Shown here: one piece after another, positions 19,044 through 27,551 of the stretch | How positions within the stretch are numbered: the stretch's first letter is position 1 | Layout: every line of letters begins with the position of its first letter | Assembly (NCBI RefSeq): GCF_900156025.1 | Contig: NZ_FTMO01000006.1 | Span: 62,001-126,000, forward strand | Length of the DNA stretch: 64,000 nucleotides | Reading direction: 5' to 3' | Source: Allobosea sp. TND4EK4 | Lineage (GTDB): Bacteria > Pseudomonadota > Alphaproteobacteria > Rhizobiales > Beijerinckiaceae | Made by a program: the position numbers and the translations under genes | The notes under the pieces: model-generated | Seen by the model: the letters and a program-made list of their open reading frames with translations, nothing else | Database searches by the model: none | Told to the model about the DNA's origin: nothing

Positions 19044-19658
19044 TCAGCGCCCGTCTTCCCAGCCGGCACGGATGAGGTCTGGCGTTTCGCTCTCCTGCTC
19101 CGGCCAGCCGAGGCAGAGATAGGCGATCAGCTTCCAGCCCGGCGGCACGCCAAGGGCTGCGGCCACCTCGACGGGATCGAGGATCGAAACCCAGCCGAGG
19201 CCGACGCCGCGAAGGCGCGCGGCGAGCCAGAGCTGCGTGATCGCCGCCACGACCGAGTAGTCCAGCATCTCCGGCATGGTCTGCCGGCCGAGCCCGTGGC
19301 CGCGCGGCGTGCCATGGTCGCAGAACACGGCGATCTGCTCAGGCGCCTCCTTCAGCCCTTCGAGCTTGAGGCTGGCATAGAGCCGCGCCCGCTCTCCATC
19401 GTATGCGGCCAGCGCCGCCTCGTTGCAGCGGGTGAAGCTCTCCTGGACCGCTTGCCGCTGCGCCGGGTCGGTGACGCGCAGCCAGCGCGCAGGCTGCGAA
19501 TGGCCGACGGAGGGGGAGAGCACCGCCAGTTCCAGCAGCGCCTCGACCACTCCCGCGGGCAGCGCGTCCCGGCGGAAGCGGCGCACATCGCGCCGCCAGC
19601 GCAGCAACGTCTCGAATTGTGCCGCGAAGGCGGCGTCGAAGATCGGCGGGGCGCTCAC
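19044..19658 (-). CDS. bluB: 5,6-dimethylbenzimidazole synthase BluB
   Basis: A 204-aa nitroreductase-fold flavoenzyme that fragments reduced FMN with oxygen to make the lower ligand of B12. Family features: RRDVRRFRRD near the N-terminus, SPSVGHSQPARW in the flavin-binding region, and GLGWVSILDP. It starts with a GTG that overlaps the cobB stop by 4 nt, so it is the last gene of the cobL-cobE-cobM-cobB-bluB run. BluB needs oxygen, which fits the aerobic pathway here. Confidence 0.93.
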   Translation of the reverse strand: MSAPPIFDAAFAAQFETLLRWRRDVRRFRRDALPAGVVEALLELAVLSPSVGHSQPARWLRVTDPAQRQAVQESFTRCNEAALAAYDGERARLYASLKLEGLKEAPEQIAVFCDHGTPRGHGLGRQTMPEMLDYSVVAAITQLWLAARLRGVGLGWVSILDPVEVAAALGVPPGWKLIAYLCLGWPEQESETPDLIRAGWEDGR

Positions 19659-20986
19659 ACGGGCTCCGCCGTCGCGATGGCGTGGAAGAAGGAGCCGGTG
19701 ACGAGCCCGCGTCGGCTGCCGGCCGGGGCGGGGGCCGAGCCATGCGGATCCGTGACGGTCGCGAAGGGCGGGTCCTCGCCCTGCGTGACGATGCTGGCAT
19801 AGTGGAATTCATGCCCGGTCAGCGTCGCGCCGGCCGGGCCGAGCGGCCCGCCGGCCTCCAGCACAGCCCGGCGATAGCCGAGATTCATCTTCCGCTTGGC
19901 GAAGGAGGTTTCGACCGAGAGCAGCCCGGCCATCGCATGCGTCGCGCCGTCCGCATCGATCAGGCTGGCGCCGAGCACCATGTAGCCGCCGCATTCGCCA
20001 TGAACCGGCCGCGCTTCGGCGAAGCGGCGCAAGCCGTCCAGGAAACGGCCGGCGCCGGCGATCCGGCCGGCATGCAGCTCGGGATAGCCGCCCGGCAGCC
20101 AGCAGGCGTCGCAGGTGTCGGGCGGCGCCTCGTCCGCGAGCGGCGAGAACGAAATGAGCTCGGCCCCCGCCGCGCGCCAGCCGGCCTCGACATGCGGATA
20201 GATGAAGGAGAAGGCGGCATCGCGCGCGATCGCGACCCGCCGGCCGGGGGCGGGCAGGGCGGGCGTTGCGTCTCCGCCTTCGGCCGCCGTCGGCTGCGAG
20301 GTGGCCGCGGCCGCCAGAACGGCGTCGAGATCGATGGCGGCGGCGACCGCATCGGCCAGCCCGTCGAGCCGGGCGTGGAGGTCCGCGGTCTCGCCGGCCT
20401 GGACGAGGCCGAGATGGCGTTCGGGCAGGATCAGGCTTGCCTCGCGCGGCAGCGCGCCGAGAACGGGCAGGCCGATCCGCTCCATGCCCTGCCGCACCAG
20501 CCGCTCGTGCCGCGCGCTGGCGACCTTGTTGAGGATCACCCCGGCGATGCGGATGCGCGGGTCATAGGCCTGGCAGCCCAGCGCCACCGCAGCGGCCGAC
20601 TGCGCCGCCCCGGACACGTCGATGACGAGGATCACCGGCCAGCCGGTCATGGCGGCGATGTCGGCGCCCGCACCGGTCCGGCCCGCGGGGCCGGGAACCG
20701 CGTCGAACAGCCCCATCGAGCCCTCGGCGATGACGAGGTCTGCCTGCGCCGCCGCCTCGCCGGCAATCCGCGCCAGGAGGCCCGGCGGCATCGCATAGGA
20801 ATCGAGATTGGCGCTGGGAGCGCCGGTCGCCGCCGCATGGAAGGCGGGGTCGATATAGTCCGGCCCGCATTTCAGCCCGCGCACGGTCAGCCCGCGCCGC
20901 GCCAGCGCGCGCTGCAGGCCGAGCGTGATCGTGGTCTTGCCCGAGCCCGAGCGCGGCGCGCCGATGATGAGGCCGGCCGCGGTCAT
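19655..20986 (-). CDS. cobB: cobyrinate a,c-diamide synthase CobB
   Basis: Glutamine-dependent ATP enzyme that amidates the a and c side chains of hydrogenobyrinic acid (aerobic route). The 443-aa protein has the N-terminal P-loop [11 protein letters not shown], the [10 protein letters not shown] motif of CobB/CobQ, and a C-terminal class I glutaminase domain with the nucleophile in HGECGGYM and the GGYPELHA motif before it. The ATG overlaps the cobM stop by 4 nt. The frame continues open upstream, but that part is a shadow of cobM. Confidence 0.95.
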   Translation of the reverse strand: MTAAGLIIGAPRSGSGKTTITLGLQRALARRGLTVRGLKCGPDYIDPAFHAAATGAPSANLDSYAMPPGLLARIAGEAAAQADLVIAEGSMGLFDAVPGPAGRTGAGADIAAMTGWPVILVIDVSGAAQSAAAVALGCQAYDPRIRIAGVILNKVASARHERLVRQGMERIGLPVLGALPREASLILPERHLGLVQAGETADLHARLDGLADAVAAAIDLDAVLAAAATSQPTAAEGGDATPALPAPGRRVAIARDAAFSFIYPHVEAGWRAAGAELISFSPLADEAPPDTCDACWLPGGYPELHAGRIAGAGRFLDGLRRFAEARPVHGECGGYMVLGASLIDADGATHAMAGLLSVETSFAKRKMNLGYRRAVLEAGGPLGPAGATLTGHEFHYASIVTQGEDPPFATVTDPHGSAPAPAGSRRGLVTGSFFHAIATAEPV

Positions 20987-21747
20987 GCCCCGCCCCGCGG
21001 CCGGAAGCGGCGGTCGTAATCGACCGAATAGAGCGCGCTCTCGCCGAAATCCCGCGCCGCCAGCGCCGGCCCCACCAGGATCAGCGCGGTCCGCTCCAGC
21101 GCGCTCGCCCGCACCTGTGCCGCGATGTCGCCGAGCGTGCCGGCGAGCACCGTCTCCTCCGGCCAGGAGGCGCGGAACACGACGGCGACGGGGCAATCCG
21201 CGCCGTAGAAGGGCGTCAGCTCCACCACCACCTGCTCGACGACATGGATCGAGAGATGGATGGCGAGCGTCGCGCCCGAGGCCGCGAAAGCCGCCAGCTT
21301 CTCCCGCTCCGGCATGACCGAGGCGCGGCCCGAGGTGCGGGTCAGGACGAGCGATTGCGCGACGCCCGGCAGCGTCAGCTCGCGCTTCAGGGCCGCCGCC
21401 GCGGCCGCGAAGGCCGGCACGCCCGGCGTCACCGTATAGGGAATGCCGAGCGCATCGAGCCGGCGGTATTGCTCGGCGCAAGCGCTCCAGATCGAGAGAT
21501 CGCCGGAATGCAGCCGCGCCACATCCTGTCCCGCCGCGTCGGCGGCCTGCATTTCGGCGATGATCGCGTCGAGATCGAGCGGGGCGGTGTCGACGATGCG
21601 CGCGCCGGGCGGGCACCAGCCCAGCATCGCCTGAGGGACCAGCGATCCCGCATGGAGGCAGACGGGGCAGGCCGCGATCAGGTCTCGCCCCCGCAGGGTG
21701 ATGAGGTCGGGCGCGCCGGGGCCGGCGCCGATGAAATGGATCGTCAT
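20983..21747 (-). CDS. cobM: precorrin-4 C11-methyltransferase CobM
   Basis: SAM-dependent methyltransferase (254 aa) acting on precorrin-4 to give precorrin-5. The [14 protein letters not shown] loop at the N-terminus, [10 protein letters not shown] and [12 protein letters not shown] are CobM/CbiF hallmarks. It starts 4 nt after the cobE stop and overlaps cobB by 4 nt. Confidence 0.95.
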   Translation of the reverse strand: MTIHFIGAGPGAPDLITLRGRDLIAACPVCLHAGSLVPQAMLGWCPPGARIVDTAPLDLDAIIAEMQAADAAGQDVARLHSGDLSIWSACAEQYRRLDALGIPYTVTPGVPAFAAAAAALKRELTLPGVAQSLVLTRTSGRASVMPEREKLAAFAASGATLAIHLSIHVVEQVVVELTPFYGADCPVAVVFRASWPEETVLAGTLGDIAAQVRASALERTALILVGPALAARDFGESALYSVDYDRRFRPRGGA

Positions 21748-21751
21748 GGCT

Positions 21752-22141
21752 CTACGACACCGCGCGCGCCAGCGCGCAGGTGACCCGGGCGGTGGCGATG
21801 CGAGGCTGCACCAGGGTTCCTCCCGGCCCGGCGGCGGCGAGCGCCGCGGCCTCCGCCACCGAGCCGACGCCATAGAGCGAGGCGATACGCGTCGAGCGCG
21901 TGGCGCAGGAGGCTTCGAAGCCCTTCAGCGCCTCGTCGGGAATGGCGATCAGCTGGGCGTCGCGGGCGGCGGCTGCCGCGATCATTCCCACCTCGCTGGC
22001 GCGGCTGGCGAGGGTCGCAAGGCGCGGCACCGCGCTGCCGGCGAGCCGCGCCTGCGCCAGCGCCTCGTCCAGGCAGGCGAGGATGTCGGCGGCCTCCGTG
22101 CCGGGCCGGATGCCGATGCCGGCGATGAGGCGCCCGCTCAC
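21752..22141 (-). CDS. cobE: CobE/CbiG C-terminal-type cobalamin biosynthesis protein
   Basis: A 129-aa protein of the CobE family, homologous to the C-terminal domain of CbiG. It begins with GTG, in [16 protein letters not shown], and contains the family motif [12 protein letters not shown], a serine-glycine region and [11 protein letters not shown]. The biochemical role of CobE in the aerobic pathway is not settled. Start overlaps the cobL stop by 4 nt. Confidence 0.88.
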   Translation of the reverse strand: MSGRLIAGIGIRPGTEAADILACLDEALAQARLAGSAVPRLATLASRASEVGMIAAAAARDAQLIAIPDEALKGFEASCATRSTRIASLYGVGSVAEAAALAAAGPGGTLVQPRIATARVTCALARAVS

Positions 22142-23385
22142 GGCTTCTCCACCCGCCACTGCGTCACCGGCATGGCCGGCCGCCAGCCATGCTTGCCGCC
22201 GACGGGTGCGAGCCGGTCGATCGAGATGCGGCGCAGCGAACCGCCATGCAGGGCATGCAGCGCCGCGAGCCGTGCCTCGCCCTCGATGGTGACGACATTG
22301 GCGACCAGCCGGCCGCCGGGTTTCAGCGCCGCCCACGCGGCCTCGAACAGCCCGTCTTCCGTCAGCCCGCCGCCGATGAACACGGCGTCCGGCGGCTCGC
22401 GGCCGACCAGCGCGGCCGGCGCGGCACCCGCGATCTCGATCGAAAGCCCGCCCAGCTCCAGAGCGTTGCGGCGGACCCGCTCGGCCCGTTCCGTCTTCGC
22501 CTCGAAGGCGATGGCGCGGTTGCGGAGATGGCGCTGGCACCATTCGACCGCGACGGAGCCTGAGCCGGCCCCGACATCCCAGAGCAGTTCGCCCGCGCGT
22601 GGCGCCAGCGCCGAGAGCGTGATCGCGCGGATTTCCGATTTGGTGATCTGCCCGTCATGGGCGAACCAGTCCTCGTCCAGCCCCGGTGCCAGCGGCAGGA
22701 TGCGCGCATCGCGGGCTTCGCCGATCTCGACCGCGATCAGGTTGAGCGGCACCACCTCGTCGAGCGCGAAATCGTCGGCCCGGCTCTCGCGGATGCGCTC
22801 CTTCGGCCCGCCCAGCGCTTCCATCACCACGATGCGCGCAGAGCCCATGCCGCGCGCGGTCAGCAGCTCGGCGACGGCCCTCGGAGTCGTCTCGTCCCAG
22901 GACAGGGCGAGGACGCGCGCGCCGGGCTGGAGATGCGGCACGATGCGGTAGAGCGTGCGTCCGTGCAGCGAGACCAGCGCGCACTCCTCCTGCGGCCAGC
23001 GCATGCGGGTGCAGGCCATGGAGAAGGAGGAGAGCTGCGGGATGATCCGCATCTCGCTGGCGGGGATCGCCCGGCTCAGGCTGTTGCCGATGCCGTAATG
23101 AAACGGGTCGCTGGTCGCGAGCACGCAGACCTTGCGGCCACGCTCCTTGAGGATCTGCGGCAGCGCATTGCGGAAGGGCTGCGGCCAGGGTCGCAATTCG
23201 CCGGGCACGGAGCCGACCAGCGCGATATGCCGCTCCCCGCCGAAGACGATTTCGGCCTCGTTCAGCGCCGTCAGCGCCTCGCGGCACAGGCCCGCTGCCC
23301 CGTCCTCCCCCAGCCCGATCAGGCTGAGCCAGGGCTGCGCCGTCCGGCTCGACAGCTCATCCGATTCACGCAAGACTGTTGCCAT
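22138..23385 (-). CDS. cobL: precorrin-6Y C5,15-methyltransferase (decarboxylating) CobL
   Basis: A 415-aa fusion of CbiE-like (residues about 20-215) and CbiT-like (about 220-415) methyltransferases; it methylates C5 and C15 and removes a carboxyl group from the C12 side chain. Motifs: LIGLGEDGAAGL, LATSDPFHYGIG in the first half; WDVGAGSGSVAVEW and FIGGGL in the second. GAGGA lies 5 nt before the ATG. The start codon on this strand and that of cobK on the other share the palindrome CATG at 23383-23386. It is the first gene of the cobL-cobE-cobM-cobB-bluB run. Confidence 0.94.
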   Translation of the reverse strand: MATVLRESDELSSRTAQPWLSLIGLGEDGAAGLCREALTALNEAEIVFGGERHIALVGSVPGELRPWPQPFRNALPQILKERGRKVCVLATSDPFHYGIGNSLSRAIPASEMRIIPQLSSFSMACTRMRWPQEECALVSLHGRTLYRIVPHLQPGARVLALSWDETTPRAVAELLTARGMGSARIVVMEALGGPKERIRESRADDFALDEVVPLNLIAVEIGEARDARILPLAPGLDEDWFAHDGQITKSEIRAITLSALAPRAGELLWDVGAGSGSVAVEWCQRHLRNRAIAFEAKTERAERVRRNALELGGLSIEIAGAAPAALVGREPPDAVFIGGGLTEDGLFEAAWAALKPGGRLVANVVTIEGEARLAALHALHGGSLRRISIDRLAPVGGKHGWRPAMPVTQWRVEKP

Positions 23386-24148
23386 GACCGTCCTCATCCT
23401 CGGCGGAACGAGCGAAGCTGCCGCGCTCGACCAGCTCCTGGCCGAGCAGGCGCCCGAAATCCGCGCCATCATCTCGCTTGCGGGCCATACCGTCGACCCC
23501 CGCCCGAGCAACCTGCCGGTCCGCATCGGCGGCTTCGGCGGCGTCGAGGGCCTGCGGCGCTATCTGGTCGAGGAGGGCATCGTCGCCGTCATCGACGCGA
23601 CCCATCCCTTCGCGGCGATCATGCCCTTCCATGCCGAGCATGCCTGCAAGGCCGAGGGCGTGCCGCTGCTGGCGATCCGCCGCGAGAGCTGGAGGCCGCA
23701 GGACGGCGACCGCTGGACCTGCGTCCCGGATATACAGGCGGCGGCCGAGGCGCTGGGGCCGGAAGCCCGCCGCGTCTTCCTGACGATCGGAAGGCTCGAG
23801 CTGCCCGCTTTCGCGGACGCGCCGCAGCACCGCTATCTGGTCCGCGCGATCGAGCCGATCGGCGACCGGCTGCCGGTGCCCCATGCCGATGTCATCCTCG
23901 CCCGTGGCCCCTTTACGGCCGAGGACGAGGAGGCGCTGATGCGCCAGGAGGGTGTCGAGGTCCTGGTCAGCAAGAATTCCGGCGGGCCGGCGACGGTCGG
24001 CAAGCTCGTGGCGGCGCGCCGGTTGTCCCTGCCGGTGGTGATGGTGGAGCGCCCGCCCAAGCCGGATGTCGAGACCGTCGACCATATCGATCAGGTCCTG
24101 CCCTGGCTGGTGGCGCAGGGGCTCTTCGTCACCGAGCGCGGCGTGTAG
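23384..24148 (+). CDS. cobK: precorrin-6A reductase CobK
   Basis: NADPH-dependent reductase of the corrin ring (254 aa). The N-terminus MTVLILGGTSEAAAL and the motifs DATHPFAA and LVSKNSGG identify CobK/CbiJ. It is the only gene on this strand in the 19-33 kb block. It has no intergenic space on either side: its ATG overlaps that of cobL, and its last 58 nt overlap the end of cobJ on the other strand. No clear ribosome site precedes it. Confidence 0.94.
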   Translation: MTVLILGGTSEAAALDQLLAEQAPEIRAIISLAGHTVDPRPSNLPVRIGGFGGVEGLRRYLVEEGIVAVIDATHPFAAIMPFHAEHACKAEGVPLLAIRRESWRPQDGDRWTCVPDIQAAAEALGPEARRVFLTIGRLELPAFADAPQHRYLVRAIEPIGDRLPVPHADVILARGPFTAEDEEALMRQEGVEVLVSKNSGGPATVGKLVAARRLSLPVVMVERPPKPDVETVDHIDQVLPWLVAQGLFVTERGV

Positions 24149-24882
24149 ACGTAAGGCGCGGCGCCCTCGCGCGCGATCAGCCGCGTGCTCGAAGCCCCGA
24201 TCATCACCAGCGTCGCCATGTCGGCCGTGTCGGCGGCCGCGACGGCCTCGGCCAGCGTCAGCACGCGCAGCGCCTCGTCCGGCCGCCCGACGGCCCGGGC
24301 GAAGAGCACCGGCGTCGAGGCGTCGCGCCGCGCCGCCGCCAGTTCCAGCGCCTTGCCGAGCTGCCAGGGCCGCGCCTTCGAGATCGGGTTGTAGAGGCAG
24401 ATCACGAAATCGGCGGCGAGCGCCGCCTCGATCCGGGCGGTCACCACCTCCCAGGGCTTGAGATTGTCCGAGAGCGAGATCGCGCAGAAATCGCCGCCCA
24501 GCGGCGCCCCCGCCCGCGCCGCTGCCGCCAGCATCGCGGTGATGCCGGGTTCGACGGTAATGGCGATCGCGCGCCATGGCTCCGGACCCGCCTCGAGCGC
24601 CTCGAACACGGCCGCGGCCATGGCGAAGACGCCGGGATCGCCCCCCGAAACCACCGCGACCCGTCTGCCTTCGGCCGCCAGCCGCAGCGCATGCGCCGCG
24701 CGCTCGACCTCGACGCGGTTGTCGGAGGCATGTTTCGTCCGCCCCGCACGCTCCGGCACCCGGTCGAGATAAGGGCCATAGCCGACGAGATCGCTCGCCG
24801 CCGCGAGCGCGGCCTGCGCCGCCGGCGTGATCCATTCCGGCGTGCCCGGGCCGAGGCCGACGATGGTGAGCGAGCCGCTCAC
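24091..24882 (-). CDS. cobJ: precorrin-3B C17-methyltransferase CobJ
   Basis: Ring-contraction methyltransferase (263 aa). N-terminal IVGLGPGTPEWITP, SGGDPGVFAMA, EPGITAMLAAAA and ICLYNPISKARPWQL are typical. The GTG start overlaps the cobI stop by 4 nt. It is the last gene of the riboswitch-led minus-strand run; its 3' end is antisense to cobK. Confidence 0.94.
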   Translation of the reverse strand: MSGSLTIVGLGPGTPEWITPAAQAALAAASDLVGYGPYLDRVPERAGRTKHASDNRVEVERAAHALRLAAEGRRVAVVSGGDPGVFAMAAAVFEALEAGPEPWRAIAITVEPGITAMLAAAARAGAPLGGDFCAISLSDNLKPWEVVTARIEAALAADFVICLYNPISKARPWQLGKALELAAARRDASTPVLFARAVGRPDEALRVLTLAEAVAAADTADMATLVMIGASSTRLIAREGAAPYVYTPRSVTKSPCATSQGRT

Positions 24883-25613
24883 AGCCGGCGCCCTTCGCCC
24901 GGCACCAGCACCAGCGCGAAATAGGGCGCCTCGTCGTCCGCCTTCTCGCTGAGCCGGCAGACCGCCTGCTGGGCCATGGTGGCGCGCTCGACATAGATCG
25001 CCCGCGCGGCAAGGCCGGCCGCGGTCAGCGCCCGGCGCACCTTCGGCAGATGGCGGCCGAGCTTCATGATCACGGCGGCGTCCGTGTCGGCCAGGCGGCG
25101 CGTCAGCTCGGCCTCGGGCAACGTGCCGGGCAGCACCGTCATCACGTCGTCGCCCCAGGTGATCGGCGCGCCCGCCGCCGCCCATCCTCCCGCCATGGCG
25201 GGGATGCCCGGCACGATCTCGGTCGGGAAGCGCGGCGACAGCCGCCGCCACAGATGCATGAAGGAGCCGTAGAAGAAGGGGTCCCCGTCGCAGAGCACGG
25301 CGAGCACGCGCCCCGCCTCCATCTCGCTGGCGAGTTGCTCGGCCACCTCCTCGTAGAAGGCGGCGATCGGCCCGTCATAGGCGGGGTCGCCGACCTCGGC
25401 CTCGACCGTGACCGGATAGGTCAGGACGATCTCGCGGGCCGGATCGGGCGCGATCACCGCGTCCGCCGTGGTCCGGGCATTGCCGCGCCGGCCGCGCTTG
25501 CAGAAATGCACCAGCCTGTCGGCGGACAGGATGACATTGCGGGCTCGCACGGACATGAGGTCGGCCGCGCCGGGGCCGAGGCCGACGCCGTAGAGCAGGG
25601 TCCTGGCAGGCAT
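24879..25613 (-). CDS. cobI: precorrin-2 C20-methyltransferase CobI
   Basis: SAM-dependent methyltransferase (244 aa) making precorrin-3A. GVGLGPGAADLMSVRA at the N-terminus, LCDGDPFFYGSFMHL and EIVPGIPAMAGG are family motifs. It begins 16 nt after cobH and overlaps cobJ by 4 nt. An in-frame extension upstream lies within cobH and is disregarded. Confidence 0.94.
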   Translation of the reverse strand: MPARTLLYGVGLGPGAADLMSVRARNVILSADRLVHFCKRGRRGNARTTADAVIAPDPAREIVLTYPVTVEAEVGDPAYDGPIAAFYEEVAEQLASEMEAGRVLAVLCDGDPFFYGSFMHLWRRLSPRFPTEIVPGIPAMAGGWAAAGAPITWGDDVMTVLPGTLPEAELTRRLADTDAAVIMKLGRHLPKVRRALTAAGLAARAIYVERATMAQQAVCRLSEKADDEAPYFALVLVPGEGRRL

Positions 25614-25629
25614 CGTCCCGCTCAACGCG

Positions 25630-26262
25630 CTATTCCTTGTCCTGCGCCAGCGCGTTGACGGCCGCTGCCGCCATCGCCGAGCCGCCGCGCCGTCCATGCA
25701 CGACGAGGAAGGGCACGCGCCCGTCCTGCGCCAGCGCCGCCTTGGATTCCGCTGCTCCGACGAAGCCGACCGGGATGCCGATCACCGCCGCCGGCTTCGG
25801 CGCGCCGGCATCCAGCATCTCCAGCAGGCGGAAGAGGGACGTCGGCGCATTGCCGATCACGACGAGCGAGCCGGCGAGGCGCGGCCGCCACAGCTCCATC
25901 GCGGCGGCGGAGCGCGTCGTGCCCATCTCGCTGGCGAGCGTCGGAACCTGCGGATCGTCGAGCGTGCAGAGCACGTCGTTGCCGGCCGGCAGCCGCGCCC
26001 GGGTCACGCCGTTGGCGACCATCTTGGCATCGCAGAGGATCGGCGCCCCGCCTCTCAGCACGTTGCGGGCAGCCTCGGCGAAATCGGCCGACATTTCGAC
26101 GTCGCGCGGCAGGTCGGTCATCCCGCAGGCATGGATCATCCGCACGACCACGCGCTCGGCGACGCCCGAGAAGCGCGCCAGCTCGGCCTCGGCCCGGATG
26201 ATCGCGAAGGAGCGCTCATAGATCGCCGCGCCGTCCTGGATGTAATCGTAGGCCCTGCTCAA
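25630..26262 (-). CDS. cobH: precorrin-8X methylmutase CobH
   Basis: Moves a methyl group from C11 to C12, giving hydrogenobyrinic acid. The 210-aa protein has YIQDGAAIYERSF at the N-terminus and the catalytic histidine H44 in RMIHACG (equivalent to His43 of the Pseudomonas denitrificans enzyme), plus IGIPVGFVGAAESK near the C-terminus. Start codon is a TTG that overlaps the cobG stop (TTGA); the alternative would be a start inside, which would remove the conserved N-terminus. Confidence 0.94.
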   Translation of the reverse strand: MSRAYDYIQDGAAIYERSFAIIRAEAELARFSGVAERVVVRMIHACGMTDLPRDVEMSADFAEAARNVLRGGAPILCDAKMVANGVTRARLPAGNDVLCTLDDPQVPTLASEMGTTRSAAAMELWRPRLAGSLVVIGNAPTSLFRLLEMLDAGAPKPAAVIGIPVGFVGAAESKAALAQDGRVPFLVVHGRRGGSAMAAAAVNALAQDKE

Positions 26263-27551
26263 CGGTTCCGCCTCGTCCCGCGCGCCTCAAGGCGCGCGTG
26301 CCAATCCTGTCCCGGCTGCAATCGCGCCAGCAGCGCCGGCAGGTCAAGCGTCGCGAGCGGCGCATCCCCGGCGCGGCCCTCCATGACGACCTCATAGCGC
26401 CCGTCCCGCCCGGTCAGGGTGAGGTCGGCCGCCGCCGGATGGGCGCAGCCCTTGGCGCAGCCGGAGACGTGCAGATCGAGGCCCTCGCGCAGCAGCGCGG
26501 CGAGCGTGCCGGCCAGCCTGTCGGCATCGGCCGCGGCGGGCGCCTGCGCCCGCGTGCAGGCCGGGCTGCCCGCACAGGCCTGCACCGACAGCCGCGGATC
26601 GCTGTCGTCGACGATCAGCCCCTGCGCTTGTGCCCGCGCGAGAAGCGCCCCGGCCGCAGCCGGCGACAGCCCCCGGAAAGCGAGCCCGCGCCAGGGCGAT
26701 GGCCTGATCTCGGCCGGCTCGTCCCGCACGGCCTGCGCCAGAGCGGCGAGCATCTCCGCCCGGCTGCGGCCGAAGGGCAGGGCGATCAGCGCCGTGACGC
26801 GCCCATCGGACTGGGAAAAAAGCCCCGCGCATCGTGGCGCGGGGCGCGGGGCCGGCGCGGCGGCGTCCGGCAGGTCGACGAGCCCCGACAGCGCATCGGC
26901 CGGCAGGTCGCGCAGGCGGCGAATGCGCTCGGGCGCCGCCCGTCGCAGCGCGGCGAAGCGGCGCAGGATCGCGGCGACGAGGTCCGGGGCCTCGCCTTCG
27001 GCCAGAGGCCCGTAGCACGGGCCGTCCGCCAGGCTCAGGACGATCCGCCCGCCTCCCGCCCCGACGAGGCGGATGTCGCCGGCGATGCCGTCCAGCGAGG
27101 ACGGGCCGCCATCATCGACGATCACCGTGCATTTCGGCGGCAGCCCTTCGATGGTCCGGGCGGCGGCCTCGATCCGTTCGGCAAGGGCGAAGGCGTCGAT
27201 CGGGAGAACGGCGTCGAGGCGAGGGAGGCCCGCCAGCGGCGAAACCAGCGTGATCCGCTTCGGACCGTCGCGGTCGGGCTCGTCCAGCAGTCCCTCCGCC
27301 AGAAGGTCATCGACCAGCCTCGGATGGCTCAGGGCCGTCACGCCGCGCAACTGCAGGCTGGCGCGGGCGCTGATCTCGACCAGTCCGTTGCCATGCGCCA
27401 GCGCCAGAGCCGCGATCCGCCCGAGCTGCTGCGGCGTCAGCCGTGCGCCCGGCGGGTAGAGCCGCACCAGCCAGCCATCGCCGGTTTCCATCGGCTTCAG
27501 CGTGCTCGGGCACCAGCCGCGGCGCATGGCGTCTCTTGCCGCCTCGCTCAT
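26259..27551 (-). CDS. cobG: precorrin-3B synthase CobG
   Basis: Oxygen-dependent monooxygenase of the sulfite/nitrite reductase fold (430 aa) that defines the aerobic pathway. Iron-sulfur ligands are visible in VQACAGSPACTRA and VSGCAKGCAHP. The N-terminal half-domain starts at about RRGWCPSTLKPMETGDGWL. The ATG overlaps the cobN stop by 4 nt and the gene overlaps cobH by 4 nt. Odd feature: the codons for PRCAGLFS contain a perfect 9-bp GC hairpin followed by six T on the sense strand (26816-26845), the form of an intrinsic terminator. Confidence 0.94.
   Translation of the reverse strand: MSEAARDAMRRGWCPSTLKPMETGDGWLVRLYPPGARLTPQQLGRIAALALAHGNGLVEISARASLQLRGVTALSHPRLVDDLLAEGLLDEPDRDGPKRITLVSPLAGLPRLDAVLPIDAFALAERIEAAARTIEGLPPKCTVIVDDGGPSSLDGIAGDIRLVGAGGGRIVLSLADGPCYGPLAEGEAPDLVAAILRRFAALRRAAPERIRRLRDLPADALSGLVDLPDAAAPAPRPAPRCAGLFSQSDGRVTALIALPFGRSRAEMLAALAQAVRDEPAEIRPSPWRGLAFRGLSPAAAGALLARAQAQGLIVDDSDPRLSVQACAGSPACTRAQAPAAADADRLAGTLAALLREGLDLHVSGCAKGCAHPAAADLTLTGRDGRYEVVMEGRAGDAPLATLDLPALLARLQPGQDWHARLEARGTRRNR
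26816..26845 (-). terminator. intrinsic-terminator-like sequence inside cobG
   Basis: On the coding (minus) strand, arms GCCCCGCGC and GCGCGGGGC (26837-26845 and 26822-26830) enclose the loop CACGAT and are followed at once by TTTTTT (26821-26816). This is a textbook rho-independent shape but sits in the middle of an open frame. While ribosomes translate the region it may be masked; if translation of cobG falters it could end the transcript before cobH-cobI-cobJ. Confidence 0.6.

Noticed and set aside
21752..22543. A longer frame upstream of cobE
   Set aside because: The upstream part is cobL read in another frame; the GTG overlapping the cobL stop gives a protein of normal CobE length.
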